Below the pieces are notes generated by a model, which was not told where the DNA came from, did no database searches, and worked only from the letters and a program-made list of their open reading frames with translations. A stretch of 64,000 nt of DNA from an uncultured Flavobacteriaceae bacterium (GTDB lineage Bacteria > Bacteroidota > Bacteroidia > Flavobacteriales > Flavobacteriaceae), in assembly GCA_947504035.1 (NCBI GenBank), contig CANNGA010000010.1, positions 62,001 to 126,000 of the forward strand, written 5' to 3'. Below, one piece after another: positions 34,482 through 43,409 of the stretch. The position numbers and the translations under genes were made by a program. The first letter of the stretch is position 1. Each line of letters opens with the position of its first letter.

Positions 34482-35834
34482 TTACTTCCGTTTATTGCGT
34501 TTGTTGTAGTTTTTATCCCCTCTAGTTTTAGGCTTCTTATATTTAGCCGCTATTTTATATTGGTAACTGCCACCTAAATTTTCTTTAGAGTTTTTTGCCG
34601 ACTTTTCGTGAAAAGCAGGTCCAGGCGCATCTTCATCACGACGTTTGGTAGGGTTATTACGTTCTTTTATTTGTGGGCGTTCCTCAGGGATAAGCTCTGT
34701 AGAGACTTCAACAGCGTCAGGTAACGCAAGCACAGGGATTTCCATTTGCATTAAACCTTCAATAGCAGCAATGGCGTCAGCTTCTTTTTCAGTAGAAAAA
34801 ACCAAAGCCTCCCCTTGACGTTCAGCACGACCAGTCCTACCAATGCGGTGCATGTAATTTTCTGGATATTCAGGGGTGTCAAAATTGATAACATGACTTA
34901 CATTATCAATATCCAATCCACGAGCCATAACATCTGTAGCCACCAAAATACGATTTACACCTTCTTTAAATTGCTCAATGCTACGCAAACGGTAATTTTG
35001 CGTTTTATTAGAGTGAATGACACAGAGTTCTTCTTTGAAAAAAGTATCTAGTTGTTCGAATAAACGGTCTGCCATACGTTTGTAAGCGACAAAAATAAGA
35101 ACACGATGAAATTTGGAGTCGTCTTGTAGCAAATCGACTAGCAAATTTATTTTAGTATAAAAATTAGGAACTATGTAGCGCTGTTGCGAAATGTTTTCTA
35201 AGGGTGTTCCAGAAACAGCTATAGAAATGCGTTCTGGGCTTCTAAAAAAATCAGTAATCAATTCGTCAACATCTTGAGTCATTGTTGCAGAAAACATGAT
35301 GTTTTGACGACGTTCAGGAAGAATGTCAAAAATATTAATCAGCTGGTGTCTAAAGCCAAGGTCTAGCATGACATCAACTTCATCTATCACTAATTTTTGA
35401 ATGGATTTTAACTGTAAAACCCTACTCAATGCCAAATCATACAAACGTCCAGGTGTCGCGACCAAAATGTCAAGACCTTCAGCAATAGCTTGCTTTTGGG
35501 TATTGATATTAGTACCACCATACACACCTAAAACACGAGTGTTGATATACTTAGAGAGTTTTTCAATTTCTTCTACAACCTGAACCACCAATTCGCGGGT
35601 AGGCACTAAAACCAGTACACGCGGATTTTCCTGTTGCGAAAACTTTAAGTTTTTTAAAATAGGTAACATGTACGCGAAAGTTTTACCTGTTCCCGTTTGC
35701 GCTATACCAACAACGTCTTTACCAGAGGCAACAACATTAAAAGCCTTCTCCTGAATAGGCGTTGGGGTTGTAAAGCCTAAATCGTCTAAGGCGTTATAAA
35801 GCGGTGTGTTTAAATTTAAATCTTGAAAGCTCAA
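34482..35834 (-). CDS. DEAD-box ATP-dependent RNA helicase
   Basis: This RNA helicase has the full motif set: Q motif PTPIQEKAF, motif I AQTGTGKT, Ia PTRELVVQ, Ib TPGRL, motif II as the variant D-E-V-D, motif III SAT, motif V ARGLDIDNV and motif VI HRIGRTGR. A basic, disordered C-terminal tail after about residue 375 probably binds RNA. No ATG opens the gene. TTG at 35832-35834 gives MSFQDLNLNTPL, which fits relatives; a TTG at 35853-35855 would add seven residues. Family members act in ribosome assembly and cold-shock RNA unwinding. Confidence 0.92.
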   Translation of the reverse strand: MSFQDLNLNTPLYNALDDLGFTTPTPIQEKAFNVVASGKDVVGIAQTGTGKTFAYMLPILKNLKFSQQENPRVLVLVPTRELVVQVVEEIEKLSKYINTRVLGVYGGTNINTQKQAIAEGLDILVATPGRLYDLALSRVLQLKSIQKLVIDEVDVMLDLGFRHQLINIFDILPERRQNIMFSATMTQDVDELITDFFRSPERISIAVSGTPLENISQQRYIVPNFYTKINLLVDLLQDDSKFHRVLIFVAYKRMADRLFEQLDTFFKEELCVIHSNKTQNYRLRSIEQFKEGVNRILVATDVMARGLDIDNVSHVINFDTPEYPENYMHRIGRTGRAERQGEALVFSTEKEADAIAAIEGLMQMEIPVLALPDAVEVSTELIPEERPQIKERNNPTKRRDEDAPGPAFHEKSAKNSKENLGGSYQYKIAAKYKKPKTRGDKNYNKRNKRK

Positions 35835-35876
35835 AAGTGTCCTGTTTTGCCGCAAAGTTACACTTATTTTCCTGTA

Positions 35877-36763
35877 CTAAAGATGTCTGTCGTGTATTTC
35901 TATAGTATAGGACGCTGTGAAGTGGTCTTGAGGTTCTAATGGTATAATGGCTTCTTTTTCTTCTAAAATTTGATTGGTATCTTCCGCATCGGCAATACCT
36001 AACCAAGGTTCTATGCATACAAAATCACCATTAGGCTTGGCCCAAATACCCAAATAGTTAAAGTCTTTATAGTGCAGTGCTAAAATGGGACCTTTCGTTT
36101 TACTCTTTAAAGTGACAGTCTTAGAATTAAGTGCTTTAAAAATGAGAGCATCAGCATCAAATAAATCATGACGTAAAGCTAGAGTGTCGGTATCTTCAAA
36201 TACGGTTTTAGTTTGCGCACTCACCAATCCGGTTTTCGGATTTAGCAAATGGGTGACCGCCCGTTCCTTTGTTTCAAAGACGAGGCTGTAATCCTCGTAG
36301 CGCTCCCCTTCAAATACAGGGCATTTAAAGGCAGGGTGCCCGCCCAGAGAAAAATACAAAGGTTTTGTATCTGTATTTTTAATATAATGCGACACCTTAA
36401 TGGTGTTCTTTAATAAGGTAAAGTGAATTTCAAAAGTAAATAAAAAAGGGTACTGCTCTAACAGACGCGCATTAGGAGTTAAGGAAAAGGCTAAAACCGT
36501 AGCAGTATGCGAAATAAGCTTTAAGTCGGTATTGTGGCGTACAAAACCATGCTTAGGAAGGCTATACGTTTGGCCTTCGTAGCGGTAGGTACCGTCTTTT
36601 AAACCGCCAATAATGGGGAACAAATTGGGCGCAAAACTGCCCCATATATTGGGATCGGCATGCCACATAAATGCAGTACCCTTTTTAACAGATGTAATTT
36701 CGCAAAGTTCAGCACCACTATGCTGTACCGAAATTTTAACAGGTCATTCTCTAAACTGTACAT
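35877..36763 (-). pseudogene. Aldose 1-epimerase family (LacX-like) gene with a one-base frameshift near the 5' end
   Basis: The main frame (from the ATG at 36668 down) encodes a galactose-mutarotase-like protein with GSFAPNLFPIIGGLKDGTY, LPKHGFVRHN and FSLGGHPAFKCPV. These interconvert sugar anomers. The real N-terminus lies upstream. In one frame ATG at 36761-36763 encodes MYSLENDLLK, and in the next frame conserved ISVQHSGAELCEITSVKKGT leads into the main body. They join at a run of four A residues (minus strand; 36734-36737); one extra A would restore a continuous frame. So this is either a sequencing error, a real frameshift mutation, or slippage. Starting at 36668 would delete the first beta strands. 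Confidence 0.75.
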
Positions 36764-36885
36764 AGACTTTAAGCGGTGTTAATTAATGATTCTTGTTCTA
36801 AACTATAAATGTAAAGCACACTTCTATTACAAAAATCATAAAATTTTAAGTATTCTAAGTAACTTTGCAACTTTAATATTTTCTA

Positions 36886-38211
36886 TTGAGAACACTACAG
36901 CGTTACGAAATCGTACAAGCACCGCATTTTAAACAGCAGTTGTTACTATGGGCACAGCAATTTGATGATGTGGTTTGGTTAGATTCTAACAATTACCAAC
37001 AAAATTTTAGTAGCTACGATGCTGTTTTAGCCGTAGATGCTTTTACAGGTATACAAACAGATGCACAAGATAGTTTTGAAGCATTAAAAGCGTATCAAAG
37101 TAGTACTAAAGATTGGATATTTGGATACCTTACCTACGATTTAAAAAACGACACAGAAGTATTAAGTTCTAAAAATCATGATGGTTTAGCATTTCCAGAA
37201 CTGTATTTTTTTCAACCTAAAAAGTTATTTTTACTTAAAGGCACTACAGTAGAAATGCATTACCTTAATTGTGTTGCAGACGAACTGCAACAGGATTTCG
37301 AGACGATTACTGCAAGCCCTTACCCTCAAGAGGCATCAAGTAGCTCTTGTGGTGATGTTAAAATTAAATTGCGAATTCATAAAGATGATTACTTTAGCAA
37401 AGTGCGTAAAATTTTAGAGCGCATACACCATGGTGCTATTTATGAAGCGAATTTTTGCCAAGAGTTTTATGCTGAAAATACCTGTATAGACCCCTTAGAA
37501 ACGTACGAAAATTTAAATGCCATATCGAACCCACCATTTGCAGCTTATGTAAAATTATTTGATAAGTACATATTGTGTGCCTCTCCAGAGCGCTATCTTA
37601 AAAAAGAAGGTAGAAAAATAGTCTCGCAGCCTATAAAAGGTACCGCAAAACGTTCTAAAATACCTTCTGAAGATAATGCATTAAAAACAGCTTTAGCGCA
37701 AGATGACAAAGAACGCAGCGAAAATATAATGATCGTAGATTTGGTACGAAATGATTTGTCTAAAACAGCAGTTAAAGGAACTGTAGATGTTGCCGAACTT
37801 TGTAAAATTTATACATTCGATCAAGTACATCAAATGATATCTACAGTTACCTCTAAAGTTGCAGAAACCACACATCCTGTAGATGTTATTAAAACAACAT
37901 TCCCTATGGGAAGTATGACGGGAGCCCCAAAAATTTCGGCAATGACTATTATTGAAGCTTTAGAGGCGACAAAACGCGGTGTGTATTCTGGAGCCATTGG
38001 CTATTTTACGCCAGAAGGAGATTTCGATTTTAATGTCGTTATCCGTTCTATTTTGTATAATGAAACCGAACAGTACATTTCGTATTCGGTAGGAGGCGCT
38101 ATTACAGCTAAGAGCGAGCCACTTAAGGAATATGAGGAATGTTTGGTGAAAGCAAAAGCCATGCGGCAAGTGTTAGAAGGGCATGTTAAAAGTGCGCCAC
38201 CATTAAAGTAG
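36886..38211 (+). CDS. pabB: Aminodeoxychorismate synthase component I-like chorismate-binding enzyme
   Basis: This 441-residue chorismate-binding protein most resembles PabB, which with a glutamine amidotransferase makes 4-amino-4-deoxychorismate for folate. Conserved C-terminal blocks are SPERYLKKEG, IKGTAKR, ERSENIMIVDLVRNDLSK, FPMGSMTGAPK and GVYSGAIGYF. Anthranilate synthase component I and isochorismate synthase share this fold; PabB is preferred from the Pro-x-Lys-Gly-Thr pattern and the flavobacterial context with tilS downstream. The start is TTG at 36886, 222 bases from the divergent epimerase start at 36668. Confidence 0.85.
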   Translation: MRTLQRYEIVQAPHFKQQLLLWAQQFDDVVWLDSNNYQQNFSSYDAVLAVDAFTGIQTDAQDSFEALKAYQSSTKDWIFGYLTYDLKNDTEVLSSKNHDGLAFPELYFFQPKKLFLLKGTTVEMHYLNCVADELQQDFETITASPYPQEASSSSCGDVKIKLRIHKDDYFSKVRKILERIHHGAIYEANFCQEFYAENTCIDPLETYENLNAISNPPFAAYVKLFDKYILCASPERYLKKEGRKIVSQPIKGTAKRSKIPSEDNALKTALAQDDKERSENIMIVDLVRNDLSKTAVKGTVDVAELCKIYTFDQVHQMISTVTSKVAETTHPVDVIKTTFPMGSMTGAPKISAMTIIEALEATKRGVYSGAIGYFTPEGDFDFNVVIRSILYNETEQYISYSVGGAITAKSEPLKEYEECLVKAKAMRQVLEGHVKSAPPLK

Positions 38212-38344
38212 ATGCATTTCTTAGTCCGCATGCCGTTTAAACAGACTTTATGTACTTTAGCGCTACTAAGTTTTATGGCAAGGCTCTCGTTACGCACTAT
38301 TAAAAATAAAGGTCTTATTTAATTGTAATTTAGATCGTATTAGA

Positions 38345-39667
38345 ATGACAATAACAAGATTTAAAGCCCATATAGAAACAGCACTTTCTTTTTTAACAGA
38401 AAGCAGGCTTCTTATAGCCATTTCTGGTGGTATAGATAGCGTTGTATTGACCCATCTATGTCATAAATTAGAACTAAATTTTGCTTTAGCACATTGTAAT
38501 TTTAGTTTGAGAGGTGCAGAAAGTGATGCCGATGAAGCCTTTGTAAAGCAATTGGCAGAAGATTTAGAAGTAGATGTCTTTACACAGCGTTTTGATACCG
38601 AAGGCTATGCTAAAACAGAAAAGCGTTCCATACAAATGGCGGCACGAGAACTGCGATACGCGTGGTTTACAGAATTGGCAAACCAATTAGATGTCGATTG
38701 TATTTTAACAGCACACCATGCCGATGATAACCTCGAAACCTTCTTGATTAATTTTACCAGGGGTACAGGTTTAGAAGGATTAACAGGCATACCCGAGGTG
38801 AATGGCAAATTTGTGCGCCCCTTATTGCCCTTTTCAAGTGCGGCGATTACAGCATATGCCAAAACTAATGGAATTTCATGGCGTGACGATAGTAGTAATG
38901 CTTCTGTGAAATATTTGCGTAATAAATTAAGGCATGAGCTGGTACCCATATTAAAAACGATTAATCCAAGCTTGTTGCAAAGTTTTCAAAGTACTTTAGA
39001 AAATTTAAAGGCCACAGCCGATATTGTAGCGGAAAGTACCAATGCTGTGTTAAAACGCGCAATTCATCACATCGATGAGACTCATATTGCTTTTAAAGTC
39101 TCCGAATTTAAAAAGGTAAATAATCCAAAAGCCTATTTATTTGAGGTATTTAAAGCCTATGGGTTTACAGCGTGGGAGGATATGGTGGCGTTACTAGATG
39201 CCGAAACAGGGAAGCAATTGTTTTCGAATACCCACCGTTTGATTAAAAACCGAGAGGAATTATTGCTTACAGACCTTCCTAAAGTTACCAAGCAAACCAC
39301 TTTAGAAATTGCAGAAGCTATGGTGCCTTTAGATACGCCATTAGGGCGTTTATCTATAACTCCTGTAAACACGCTTCCAGAGACCTACGATAATAGAACT
39401 ACGGTATATGTAGATAAAGCAACTTTAAACTTTCCTTTAGTGTTAAGACAAAAGCAAGAGGGTGATGTATTTTACCCTTTAGGTATGAAAGGGAAGAAGA
39501 AATTGAGCAAGTATTTTAAAGATGAAAAATACTCCTTATTAGATAAAGAAAACGCATGGGTGCTGTGTTCGGGAACAGTTATTGTTTGGCTTGTTGGCAA
39601 GCGTGCAGATGCGCGTTTTAGAGTTACTAAAGCCACACAATCTATAGTTGCGATTCAGTTAAAATAG
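38345..39667 (+). CDS. tilS: tRNA(Ile)-lysidine synthetase
   Basis: TilS adds lysine to C34 of tRNA(Ile2), changing its codon reading from AUG to AUA. The ATP-pyrophosphatase P-loop S-G-G-I-D-S lies at residues 27-32, followed by LAHCNFSLRGAESDADEAF and TAHHADDNLETFLINFTRGTG. A C-terminal domain from about residue 360 (VLRQKQEGDVFYPLGMKGKK) is the usual TilS tail. At 440 residues it is full length. Its final 26 bases overlap the 3' end of the convergent HxlR regulator. It follows pabB after 133 bases, an arrangement that suggests partial co-transcription. Confidence 0.95.
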   Translation: MTITRFKAHIETALSFLTESRLLIAISGGIDSVVLTHLCHKLELNFALAHCNFSLRGAESDADEAFVKQLAEDLEVDVFTQRFDTEGYAKTEKRSIQMAARELRYAWFTELANQLDVDCILTAHHADDNLETFLINFTRGTGLEGLTGIPEVNGKFVRPLLPFSSAAITAYAKTNGISWRDDSSNASVKYLRNKLRHELVPILKTINPSLLQSFQSTLENLKATADIVAESTNAVLKRAIHHIDETHIAFKVSEFKKVNNPKAYLFEVFKAYGFTAWEDMVALLDAETGKQLFSNTHRLIKNREELLLTDLPKVTKQTTLEIAEAMVPLDTPLGRLSITPVNTLPETYDNRTTVYVDKATLNFPLVLRQKQEGDVFYPLGMKGKKKLSKYFKDEKYSLLDKENAWVLCSGTVIVWLVGKRADARFRVTKATQSIVAIQLK

Positions 39668-40004
39668 AGTGGTTTTTGGAAGCGTCTTGAGACGTATCTC
39701 CCCATTCAGCAATGGCAAGTACAAGAGGAATTAGAGTTTTACCCAAGTCGGTAAGCGTATATTCTACTTTTAATGGCGGTTTAGAGGTGTAAACGGTTCG
39801 TTTTATAATACCGTCGTCTTCCAATGTTTTTAGTTGTAAACTTAAGGTGCGTTCTGTAACCATGGGAATGGCTTTACGCAATGCGTTGTAACGCAGTGTG
39901 GTATCTATAAGATGATATATAATTACCGTTTTCCATTTGCCTCCAATAACTCCCATAGTGAGACTTGTACAACAAGGGTATGATTTTCCGTTAAAACTAT
40001 GCAT
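39642..40004 (-). CDS. HxlR-family winged-helix transcriptional regulator
   Basis: This 120-residue MarR/HxlR-type regulator has the typical opening with two adjacent Cys residues (KSYPCCTSLTMGVIGGKWKT) and the HxlR core YNALRKAIPMVTERTLSLQL followed by EDDGIIKRTVY. The Cys pair may act as a redox or electrophile sensor, as in some relatives. It is transcribed divergently from the nitroreductase gene, which is the usual HxlR target arrangement. It probably represses that gene and itself through the inverted repeat at 40056-40090. Confidence 0.92.
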   Translation of the reverse strand: MHSFNGKSYPCCTSLTMGVIGGKWKTVIIYHLIDTTLRYNALRKAIPMVTERTLSLQLKTLEDDGIIKRTVYTSKPPLKVEYTLTDLGKTLIPLVLAIAEWGDTSQDASKNHSILTESQL

Positions 40005-40055
40005 GATAAAAAAAAGTTCTACTATCCTTTATGACCGTTATTGCAAAGGTAATAT

Positions 40056-40090
40056 ACTATACTTAAGTTTGCAACTATAAATAGTATAGT
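40056..40090. promoter_or_regulatory. Candidate HxlR operator in the divergent promoter region
   Basis: An 8-bp inverted repeat, ACTATACT at 40056-40063 and AGTATAGT at 40083-40090, with a 19-base spacer, lies between the two divergent starts. It is 17 bases upstream of the nitroreductase ATG and about 50 bases from the HxlR ATG. HxlR proteins bind inverted repeats of this type next to their targets. Binding is inferred from position and symmetry. Confidence 0.5.
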
Positions 40091-40106
40091 TAAAAATAAA
40101 AACAGT

Positions 40107-40781
40107 ATGGAAACACCTCATATTTCAGAAGCAGAAATTTTAAAAGCCTTTACCTTTAGGCATGCCACAAAAGAGTTTGATAGCACTAAAAAGTTATCTA
40201 AAGACACTATGAATTTTATTTTACAAACAGCAAATTTGTCGCCAAGTTCGTTTGGTTTTGAACCTTGGCACTTTATAGTGGTACAAGATGAAAGCCTAAG
40301 GGAATTGTTAAAGCCAGTAGCTTGGGGGGCTCCCGTAAAATTAGATACCGCTAGTCATTTTGTATTAGGTTTAAGCATGAAAGCACCTATGACCAAATGG
40401 GATGCCGATTACATCATGCACATGATGCGCGACCTAAAGCAATTTCCAGAAGATGTTGTAGAGATGTATTCTAAATTTTATAGAGAATTCCAAGAGCGTG
40501 ATTTTGATTTAGATACCGATAAAAAACTATTTGATTGGGCGTCTAAACAAACGTATATCGCATTGGCAAATATGATGACTGCCGCAGCTTTTAGAGGTAT
40601 AGATAGTTGCCCTATAGAAGGGTTTCACCAAGAAAAAGCAGAGCAACTACTGCAAGATAAATTTGATGTCGATACTACAAAATATGGCTTGTCTTACATG
40701 GTGGCTTTTGGGCATAGAAAAGCAGATCCAGAACATGGCAAAAGCAGAAGACCATTAGAGTCTATCGTAACTTGGAAATAA
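40107..40781 (+). CDS. NAD(P)H-dependent nitroreductase family oxidoreductase
   Basis: This 224-residue FMN-dependent enzyme has the nitroreductase opening FRHATKEFDSTKKLS and the FMN-contact segments LSPSSFGFEPWHFIVVQ and ANMMTAAAFRGIDSCPIEGF. It reduces nitroaromatics, quinones or related electrophiles with NAD(P)H in the cytoplasm; the natural substrate is unknown. It is divergent from the HxlR regulator and probably under its control. A weak 7-bp hairpin (CACTTTA, 40809-40815, with TAAAGTG, 40826-40832) lies just downstream. Confidence 0.92.
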   Translation: METPHISEAEILKAFTFRHATKEFDSTKKLSKDTMNFILQTANLSPSSFGFEPWHFIVVQDESLRELLKPVAWGAPVKLDTASHFVLGLSMKAPMTKWDADYIMHMMRDLKQFPEDVVEMYSKFYREFQERDFDLDTDKKLFDWASKQTYIALANMMTAAAFRGIDSCPIEGFHQEKAEQLLQDKFDVDTTKYGLSYMVAFGHRKADPEHGKSRRPLESIVTWK

Positions 40782-40875
40782 CTGAGATTGCATGTAAAAG
40801 GATAAGCGCACTTTAAATTTAAAAATAAAGTGTTACGTATTACAATACCTAGAATAGCAGAGGCGCATAACACCA

Positions 40876-40903
40876 TTTGTTTTATGCTTTTCTGCTATCT
40901 TTG
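40876..40903 (+). promoter_or_regulatory. Candidate Bacteroidota promoter upstream of adenine deaminase
   Basis: The -7 box TATCTTTG at 40896-40903 fits TAnnTTTG exactly. A TTTG lies at 40876-40879, with a 16-base spacer, slightly shorter than usual. It would give a leader of about 115 bases before the adenine deaminase ATG. I could not see a recognisable riboswitch in that leader. Confidence 0.45.
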
Positions 40904-41027
40904 TTTAAAAAAGCGCAACCCTGTACAACGTCTCAAATTTTAATACGATATGTGAAGGTTGAAAATAAATAACATAGGCCTGCGTCTTAGCATATATTTT
41001 ACGTTTAAACGCACTTAAAACCCCATA

Positions 41028-42653
41028 ATGGTAGTAAAAGGACAGATAGTAGACATACACAATGCACGTATTTTTAAAGGTGCGATTACTTTTGAAAACG
41101 GTAGTATTACAGTAATAGAAGCGCAAGATCATGATGTAGAACAGTATCTTTTACCTGGGTTTATAGATGCACATATTCATATAGAGAGCTCTATGTTAGT
41201 ACCCAGTGAATTTGCGAGGTTAGCCGTGGCACATGGTACGGTAGCTACCGTATCCGATCCTCATGAAATTGCTAACGTATTAGGTGTTAAGGGCGTTGAT
41301 TTTATGATAGAGAATGGGAAACAAGTGCCCTTTAAATTTAATTTTGGAGCTCCATCCTGTGTACCTGCTACTTCGTTCGAATCTGCAGGGGCTGTTATAG
41401 ATGCCAATGCTATAAAAACGCTTCTAGAGCGCCCAGAGATCAAGTATCTTGCAGAATTAATGAATTATCCGGGCGTACTCTATAAAGATGAAGACGTGCT
41501 TAAAAAAATAGAATGGGCCAAACATTTTAATAAACCAATAGATGGCCATGCGCCAGGTTTAAGAGGAGAAGATGCGACAAGGTATATTAATGCAGGCATG
41601 TCTACAGATCATGAATGTTTTACGTTTGAAGAAGCCTTAGAGAAACTTGAAAAAGGCATGAAGATTCTAATTCGAGAGGGAAGTGCAGCTAAAAATTTCG
41701 AAGCGCTAAGTCCTTTAATACCAGATTATTTTGAGAAGATGATGTTTTGTAGTGATGATAAGCATCCAGATGATCTTATTCTTGGACACATCAATCACTT
41801 GTGTGCCAGAGCGGTTGCCAAAGGCATGGATCTTTTTAAAGTCCTACGCATGGCATGCGTTAACCCCATAGCGCATTATAATTTAGATGTAGGTGGTCTT
41901 AGGGTTGGAGATCCCGCAGATTTTATAGTTGTAGAGGATATGGTGCATTTTAAAACTTTGCAAACCTATGTAGACGGTACTTTGGTGTACGACAACGGTA
42001 AGGTGTTAATGCCGCCTGTGACGTTCGAACATCTTAATAATTTTAAGTGCGAGCCCAAGAGTATTGCCGATTTTGCATACCCATCTTCAGCGGCACAGAT
42101 TCGTGTTATTGAAGCCTTAGAAGGCCAATTGGTCACTAACGAATTAATTACAGACGCAAAAATAGAAGCAGGATGTATAGTATCAGATACCACAAATGAT
42201 ATTTTAAAATTAACAGTGGTAAATCGTTACGAAAATACAGCACCAGCGCTAGCTTTTATTAAAAATATAGGCTTAAAAGAAGGAGCCATAGCTTCATCTG
42301 TAGGGCATGATTCTCATAATATCATCGCTGTAGGGGTTTCAGATGCCGCAATTTGTAAAGCTGTGAATGCTATTATAGCGCAAAAGGGAGGAATTTGTGC
42401 TGTTTCAAATTCAAAAGAAACCGTGCTGCCACTACCAGTAGCAGGTATTATGAGTGTTAAGGATGGCCAAAGCGTCGCTACGGCATATGCAGCACTAGAC
42501 GCCATGGCAAAAACCTTAGGGTGTACGTTGCAAGCGCCTTACATGACCTTATCTTTTATGGCTCTCTTGGTTATTCCTGCTTTAAAATTGAGTGATAAAG
42601 GCTTGTTTAACGGTACAGATTTTAAATTTACAGCACTAGACGCTGCCTTATAA
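41028..42653 (+). CDS. ade: Adenine deaminase
   Basis: This 541-residue amidohydrolase deaminates adenine to hypoxanthine in purine salvage. The metal-binding motif [12 protein letters not shown] is near residue 45, [10 protein letters not shown] follows in the middle, and the C-terminal domain has [13 protein letters not shown] and [20 protein letters not shown]. Order and length fit the bacterial Ade family, which is distinct from the adenosine deaminase-like enzymes. No other purine genes are adjacent. A candidate promoter lies at 40876-40903. The start ATG gives [18 protein letters not shown], matching the family N-terminus. Confidence 0.94.
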   Translation: MVVKGQIVDIHNARIFKGAITFENGSITVIEAQDHDVEQYLLPGFIDAHIHIESSMLVPSEFARLAVAHGTVATVSDPHEIANVLGVKGVDFMIENGKQVPFKFNFGAPSCVPATSFESAGAVIDANAIKTLLERPEIKYLAELMNYPGVLYKDEDVLKKIEWAKHFNKPIDGHAPGLRGEDATRYINAGMSTDHECFTFEEALEKLEKGMKILIREGSAAKNFEALSPLIPDYFEKMMFCSDDKHPDDLILGHINHLCARAVAKGMDLFKVLRMACVNPIAHYNLDVGGLRVGDPADFIVVEDMVHFKTLQTYVDGTLVYDNGKVLMPPVTFEHLNNFKCEPKSIADFAYPSSAAQIRVIEALEGQLVTNELITDAKIEAGCIVSDTTNDILKLTVVNRYENTAPALAFIKNIGLKEGAIASSVGHDSHNIIAVGVSDAAICKAVNAIIAQKGGICAVSNSKETVLPLPVAGIMSVKDGQSVATAYAALDAMAKTLGCTLQAPYMTLSFMALLVIPALKLSDKGLFNGTDFKFTALDAAL

Positions 42654-42704
42654 ATTCAAGACAACGATAGAATTTTCTAAACAAAAATTAAAGAACCTCC
42701 AATT

Positions 42705-43358
42705 ATGAAAAAATTATCAATTTTTGCTTTTACATTATTTCTTTTAATTTCTTGCGGACATCAAGAGGATATATCTGAAGAACGTGTTAAATTATTAATT
42801 GAAGCTGATAAAAAAACTGATTTATATTTTCCTGAAGATTATCAATACACAGTAATTCTTGAAAAAGAAAAAATTGGAGGTACAGTTGCTAGTAATAACT
42901 TCCCGTATGAAAAACACGATAAAACCAATGGATCTAATTATTCGCTATTAGAAACATTAACTGCCAAAGAGGTGGAGTTTTTAAATTGTTATAGACAATG
43001 TAGACGAAGTAACAAAAAAAATAAGGCACCATCAAAAATGGTAATAGATGCATCGGACTTAAAACTATTGAAATTACCAAAAATAGAGTTTAATAAAGAT
43101 TCTTTTACAGATTCAGATAATTTGTACAATGCTTATATGACGGTTGTTCAAGCCTATTGTGTAGAGGGATGTCAATCTTCTGGGAAAATTGGAATAGCTG
43201 GCAAAATAACTGAACAATTTAATGAATATTCTTTAGCTTTAGAAAAACTTAAAGTAGCTCAAGCATTAATAGAAAAAGCTAAATCTAAGCGAATCATGAA
43301 AGAACCAGAAGCCAAAATAAAAAAAGACAGTATAAAGGCAAAAAAGAAATCAATCTAA
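42705..43358 (+). CDS. Lipoprotein with twin CX3C motifs, unknown function
   Basis: This 217-residue protein has a lipoprotein signal (lipobox L-I-S-C, Cys17). Two CX3C motifs are the most distinctive feature: Cys95/Cys99 (CYRQC) and Cys152/Cys156 (CVEGC). Each lies in a predicted helix, so two disulfides could clamp a helical hairpin. The C-terminal 60 residues are mainly Lys-rich helix (EKLKVAQALIEKAKSKR). I recognise no family. The region is somewhat richer in A and T than its neighbours. It lies between ade (51-base gap) and the YheT-like hydrolase (51-base gap), both on the same strand. Confidence 0.65.
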   Translation: MKKLSIFAFTLFLLISCGHQEDISEERVKLLIEADKKTDLYFPEDYQYTVILEKEKIGGTVASNNFPYEKHDKTNGSNYSLLETLTAKEVEFLNCYRQCRRSNKKNKAPSKMVIDASDLKLLKLPKIEFNKDSFTDSDNLYNAYMTVVQAYCVEGCQSSGKIGIAGKITEQFNEYSLALEKLKVAQALIEKAKSKRIMKEPEAKIKKDSIKAKKKSI

Positions 43359-43409
43359 AGTCCAATAAACCGATCCTTTTAATACAAATCACTTCATGAA
43401 ACGCTCTTT

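Noticed and set aside
38212-38322. A 36-codon frame starting directly after the pabB stop, with a hydrophobic stretch
   Set aside because: It is very short and unlike any known small membrane protein; adjacency alone is not enough.
40904-41027. A possible purine riboswitch in the leader of adenine deaminase
   Set aside because: I could not find the paired stems and conserved junction of the purine class.
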